Positions 4,087-5,502 of a DNA stretch of 5,502 nucleotides are shown in pieces. The position numbers were made by a program, and so were the translations under genes. The first letter of the stretch is position 1. Every line of letters starts with the position of its first letter. This stretch comes from Angelakisella sp. GTDB taxonomy: Bacteria > Bacillota > Clostridia > Oscillospirales > Ruminococcaceae. The notes beneath the pieces were generated by a model. It was not told the origin of the DNA and did not search any database. It worked only from the letters and a program-made list of their open reading frames with translations. Where the stretch lies: positions 1,959 through 7,460 of the forward strand of contig WSMP01000079.1 of assembly GCA_013316495.1 (NCBI GenBank), in the 5' to 3' direction.

Positions 4087-4758
4087 AAGGACTTTTCCAT
4101 CTTTGATATCATCGGGCCCAACATGATTGGCCCCTCCAGCTCCCATACCGCCGGGGCGCTGCGCATCGCCCAGCTGGCCAGGGGGATGCTCCCCGGACCC
4201 ATCCTCCGGGCGGATTTCACCCTCTATGGCTCCTTCGCCCGCACCTACCGGGGCCACGGCACCGACCGGGCCCTTATCGCCGGGGTGCTGGGCTTCGGCG
4301 CGGAGGACAGCCGCATCCGGGATTCCTTCCGGTGGGCAAAGGAGATGGGGCTGGAATACAGCTTCACCCTGGATACCCAAAGCCGGGACTGCCACCCCAA
4401 CACCGCGGAGCTTCGCCTGGAAAACGCCGCCGGGGAAAGGGCCCTGGTGACGGGGATAAGCGTGGCGGGCGGGGCCGCCGTCATCCGGCGCATCAACGGG
4501 GTGGAGATTGACCTCACCGGGGAGTACCACACCCTTCTGGTGCGCCACCGGGATACCCCCGGCGTGGTGGCGGCCATCACCCGCGCCCTGGCGGAAAATC
4601 ACATCAACATCGCCTTTATGCGCCTTTACCGGGAGAGCCGGGGGCAGATGGCCTATTCTATCATCGAGGCGGACGAGACCATCTCCCCGGAGGCCGCGGC
4701 CCAGATACAGGCCCATCCCCCGGTGCAAAGCGCCCTGCTGATTCCCCGTATTTCGTGA
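4084..4758 (+). CDS. sdaAB: L-serine dehydratase, iron-sulfur-dependent, beta subunit
   Basis: With the alpha subunit it converts L-serine to pyruvate and ammonia in the cytosol. The beta-chain domain opens with FDIIGPNMIGPSSSHTAGA (residues 7-25), the conserved serine-binding N-terminus, and continues with YGSFARTYRGHGTDRAL and the HPNT segment. A C-terminal ACT domain begins near residue 149 (HTLLVRHRDTPGVVAAI) and includes NHINIAFM. Length 224 residues, close to the ~220 usual for the Gram-positive protein. The frame has no ATG, GTG or TTG between the in-frame stop at 4060-4062 and the Met at 4123, and starting at 4123 would remove the conserved FDIIGPN strand. The ACG at 4084 stands where relatives have the initiator ATG, with GGAG at 4074-4077 six nt upstream, so it is taken as the start (as Met). 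An ATG-to-ACG mutation or a sequencing error would look the same. The gene ends 21 nt before sdaAA. Confidence 0.94.
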   Translation, partial: TKDFSIFDIIGPNMIGPSSSHTAGALRIAQLARGMLPGPILRADFTLYGSFARTYRGHGTDRALIAGVLGFGAEDSRIRDSFRWAKEMGLEYSFTLDTQSRDCHPNTAELRLENAAGERALVTGISVAGGAAVIRRINGVEIDLTGEYHTLLVRHRDTPGVVAAITRALAENHINIAFMRLYRESRGQMAYSIIEADETISPEAAAQIQAHPPVQSALLIPRIS

Positions 4759-4779
4759 AGATGAAGGAGTGAAAACGCC

Positions 4780-5502
4780 ATGGATTTTACAACTGCCGCC
4801 CAGCTGCTGGCCCTTTGCCAGGAGGGGTCTGTCACCCTGGGGGAGGCGATGCTCCGCCGGGAGATGGACCTCACCGGGGCCAGCCGGGAGGAGATAATGG
4901 CGCGGCTGGAGCGCTCCCTGGAAATTATGGAGCAGGCGGCGGCCGCCGCCCTTGCCGCCCCCCAAAAGACGATGGGGGGACTCATTGGCGGGGAGGCCAT
5001 CGCCCTGGAGGCCCGCAGGGAGGCGGGGAAGGCGGTTTGCGGGCCGCTGCTGGCCCGTTCGGCGGCCATCGCCATGGGCACCCTGGAGGTGAACGCCTCC
5101 ATGGGGCTGATTGTAGCCGCCCCCACCGCCGGTTCCTGCGGGGTGCTCCCTGGGGCGCTGCTGGGGCAGGCGGAGGCCTTTGGCTTTAAGCGGGAGGCGC
5201 TGCTGGAGGGTCTTCTCACCGCCTCGGCGGTGGGGTATCTCATTGCCCGCAACGCCACCATAGCCGGGGCGGAGGGCGGCTGCCAGGCGGAGGTAGGCAC
5301 CGCCAGCGCCATGGCGGCGGCAGCCATCGCGGGGCTTCACGGGGGCAGTCCGGAGCAGTGCCTTTGGGCCGCCGGTACCGCCCTGGTAAACCTGATGGGC
5401 CTGGTTTGCGACCCCATTGGGGGGCTGGTGGAATCCCCCTGCCAGGGGCGCAACGCCATTGGCGCGGCGGGAGCCCTGGTGGCGGCGGAGACCGCCCTGG
5501 CG
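4780..5502 (+). CDS. sdaAA: L-serine dehydratase, iron-sulfur-dependent, alpha subunit; 3' end cut by the window
   Basis: The catalytic subunit that holds the oxygen-labile [4Fe-4S] cluster whose open iron site binds the serine hydroxyl. 241 of about 290 residues are present. Seen: an N-terminal helical region to about residue 60, KTMGGLIGGEA at 63-73, APTAGSCGVLPG at 114-125, and the cluster region with AEGGCQAEVG (C168), VCDPIGGLVESPC (C210 and C221) and QGRNAIGA. These three cysteines match the cluster ligands of the family. AAGGAG at 4764-4769 lies 10 nt before the ATG at 4780, and the gene follows sdaAB after 21 nt, so both come from the promoter at 4028-4056. The frame is intact to the right edge. 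Together with the ACT domain on the beta subunit this is the two-polypeptide form of the enzyme, typical of Firmicutes. Confidence 0.97.
   Translation, partial: MDFTTAAQLLALCQEGSVTLGEAMLRREMDLTGASREEIMARLERSLEIMEQAAAAALAAPQKTMGGLIGGEAIALEARREAGKAVCGPLLARSAAIAMGTLEVNASMGLIVAAPTAGSCGVLPGALLGQAEAFGFKREALLEGLLTASAVGYLIARNATIAGAEGGCQAEVGTASAMAAAAIAGLHGGSPEQCLWAAGTALVNLMGLVCDPIGGLVESPCQGRNAIGAAGALVAAETALA

Noticed and set aside
3916..5340. 474-codon open frame on the minus strand opposite sdaAB and sdaAA
   Set aside because: It is antisense to two unmistakable genes; it is low-complexity Gly/Arg/His/Pro-rich sequence caused by GC-ending codons on the other strand, with no domain or ribosome binding site.
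1..5502. CRISPR array, tRNA or rRNA genes
   Set aside because: No regularly spaced short repeats, no tRNA-like TTCRANY arms with acceptor pairing and no rRNA signature segments were seen on either strand.

Overview
The window looks like a piece of a GC-rich, strictly anaerobic Firmicute chromosome, most likely a gut clostridium of the Oscillospiraceae/Flavonifractor type. This is inferred from gene content and codon use (GC-ending codons in every real gene). The supporting content is a two-subunit [4Fe-4S] L-serine dehydratase, a 2-hydroxyacyl-CoA dehydratase activase, Gram-positive-type MnmM, strong Shine-Dalgarno sites and near-consensus sigma-A promoters. No species can be named from the sequence alone.

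Layout. (1) Positions 1-1053, minus strand: a MarR-family regulator is translationally coupled, by a 7-nt overlap, to the start of an acyl-CoA dehydratase activase that runs off the left edge. A TTGTTT-17-TAAAAT promoter precedes the regulator. (2) Positions 1054-2042 hold no credible gene. This block contains a 15-bp perfect hairpin, a 22-bp perfect inverted repeat and a very GC-rich stretch with two diverged copies of a ~75-bp structured repeat. (3) Positions 2043-3010, minus strand: an ArsC/Spx-family thiol protein overlaps by one base the tRNA-modification methyltransferase MnmM. (4) Positions 3060-3440 are the most intriguing regulatory stretch. Two strong promoters face each other, and a plus-strand leader ends in a terminator-like hairpin whose left arm can instead pair perfectly with an upstream segment, as in an attenuator or riboswitch. 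(5) Positions 3441-3934, plus strand: a 93-residue two-helix membrane protein, then a 167-bp MITE inserted exactly at its stop codon, then the gene's own terminator. (6) Positions 4028-5502, plus strand: a strong promoter and the sdaAB-sdaAA operon. The beta subunit has no ATG, GTG or TTG at the expected place, only an ACG behind a good Shine-Dalgarno. The alpha subunit is cut by the right edge.

How the genes relate. SdaAB and SdaAA together deaminate L-serine to pyruvate and ammonia with an oxygen-sensitive [4Fe-4S] cluster. The activase is an ATP-driven, oxygen-sensitive electron donor for radical 2-hydroxyacyl-CoA dehydratases, probably under control of the MarR protein. Both fit amino-acid fermentation without oxygen. 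MnmM completes wobble-uridine modification of tRNA, and its ArsC-like operon partner has no assignable substrate. The candidate RNA switch upstream of the small membrane protein, the MITE and the unclassified GC-rich repeat block are the least explained elements.
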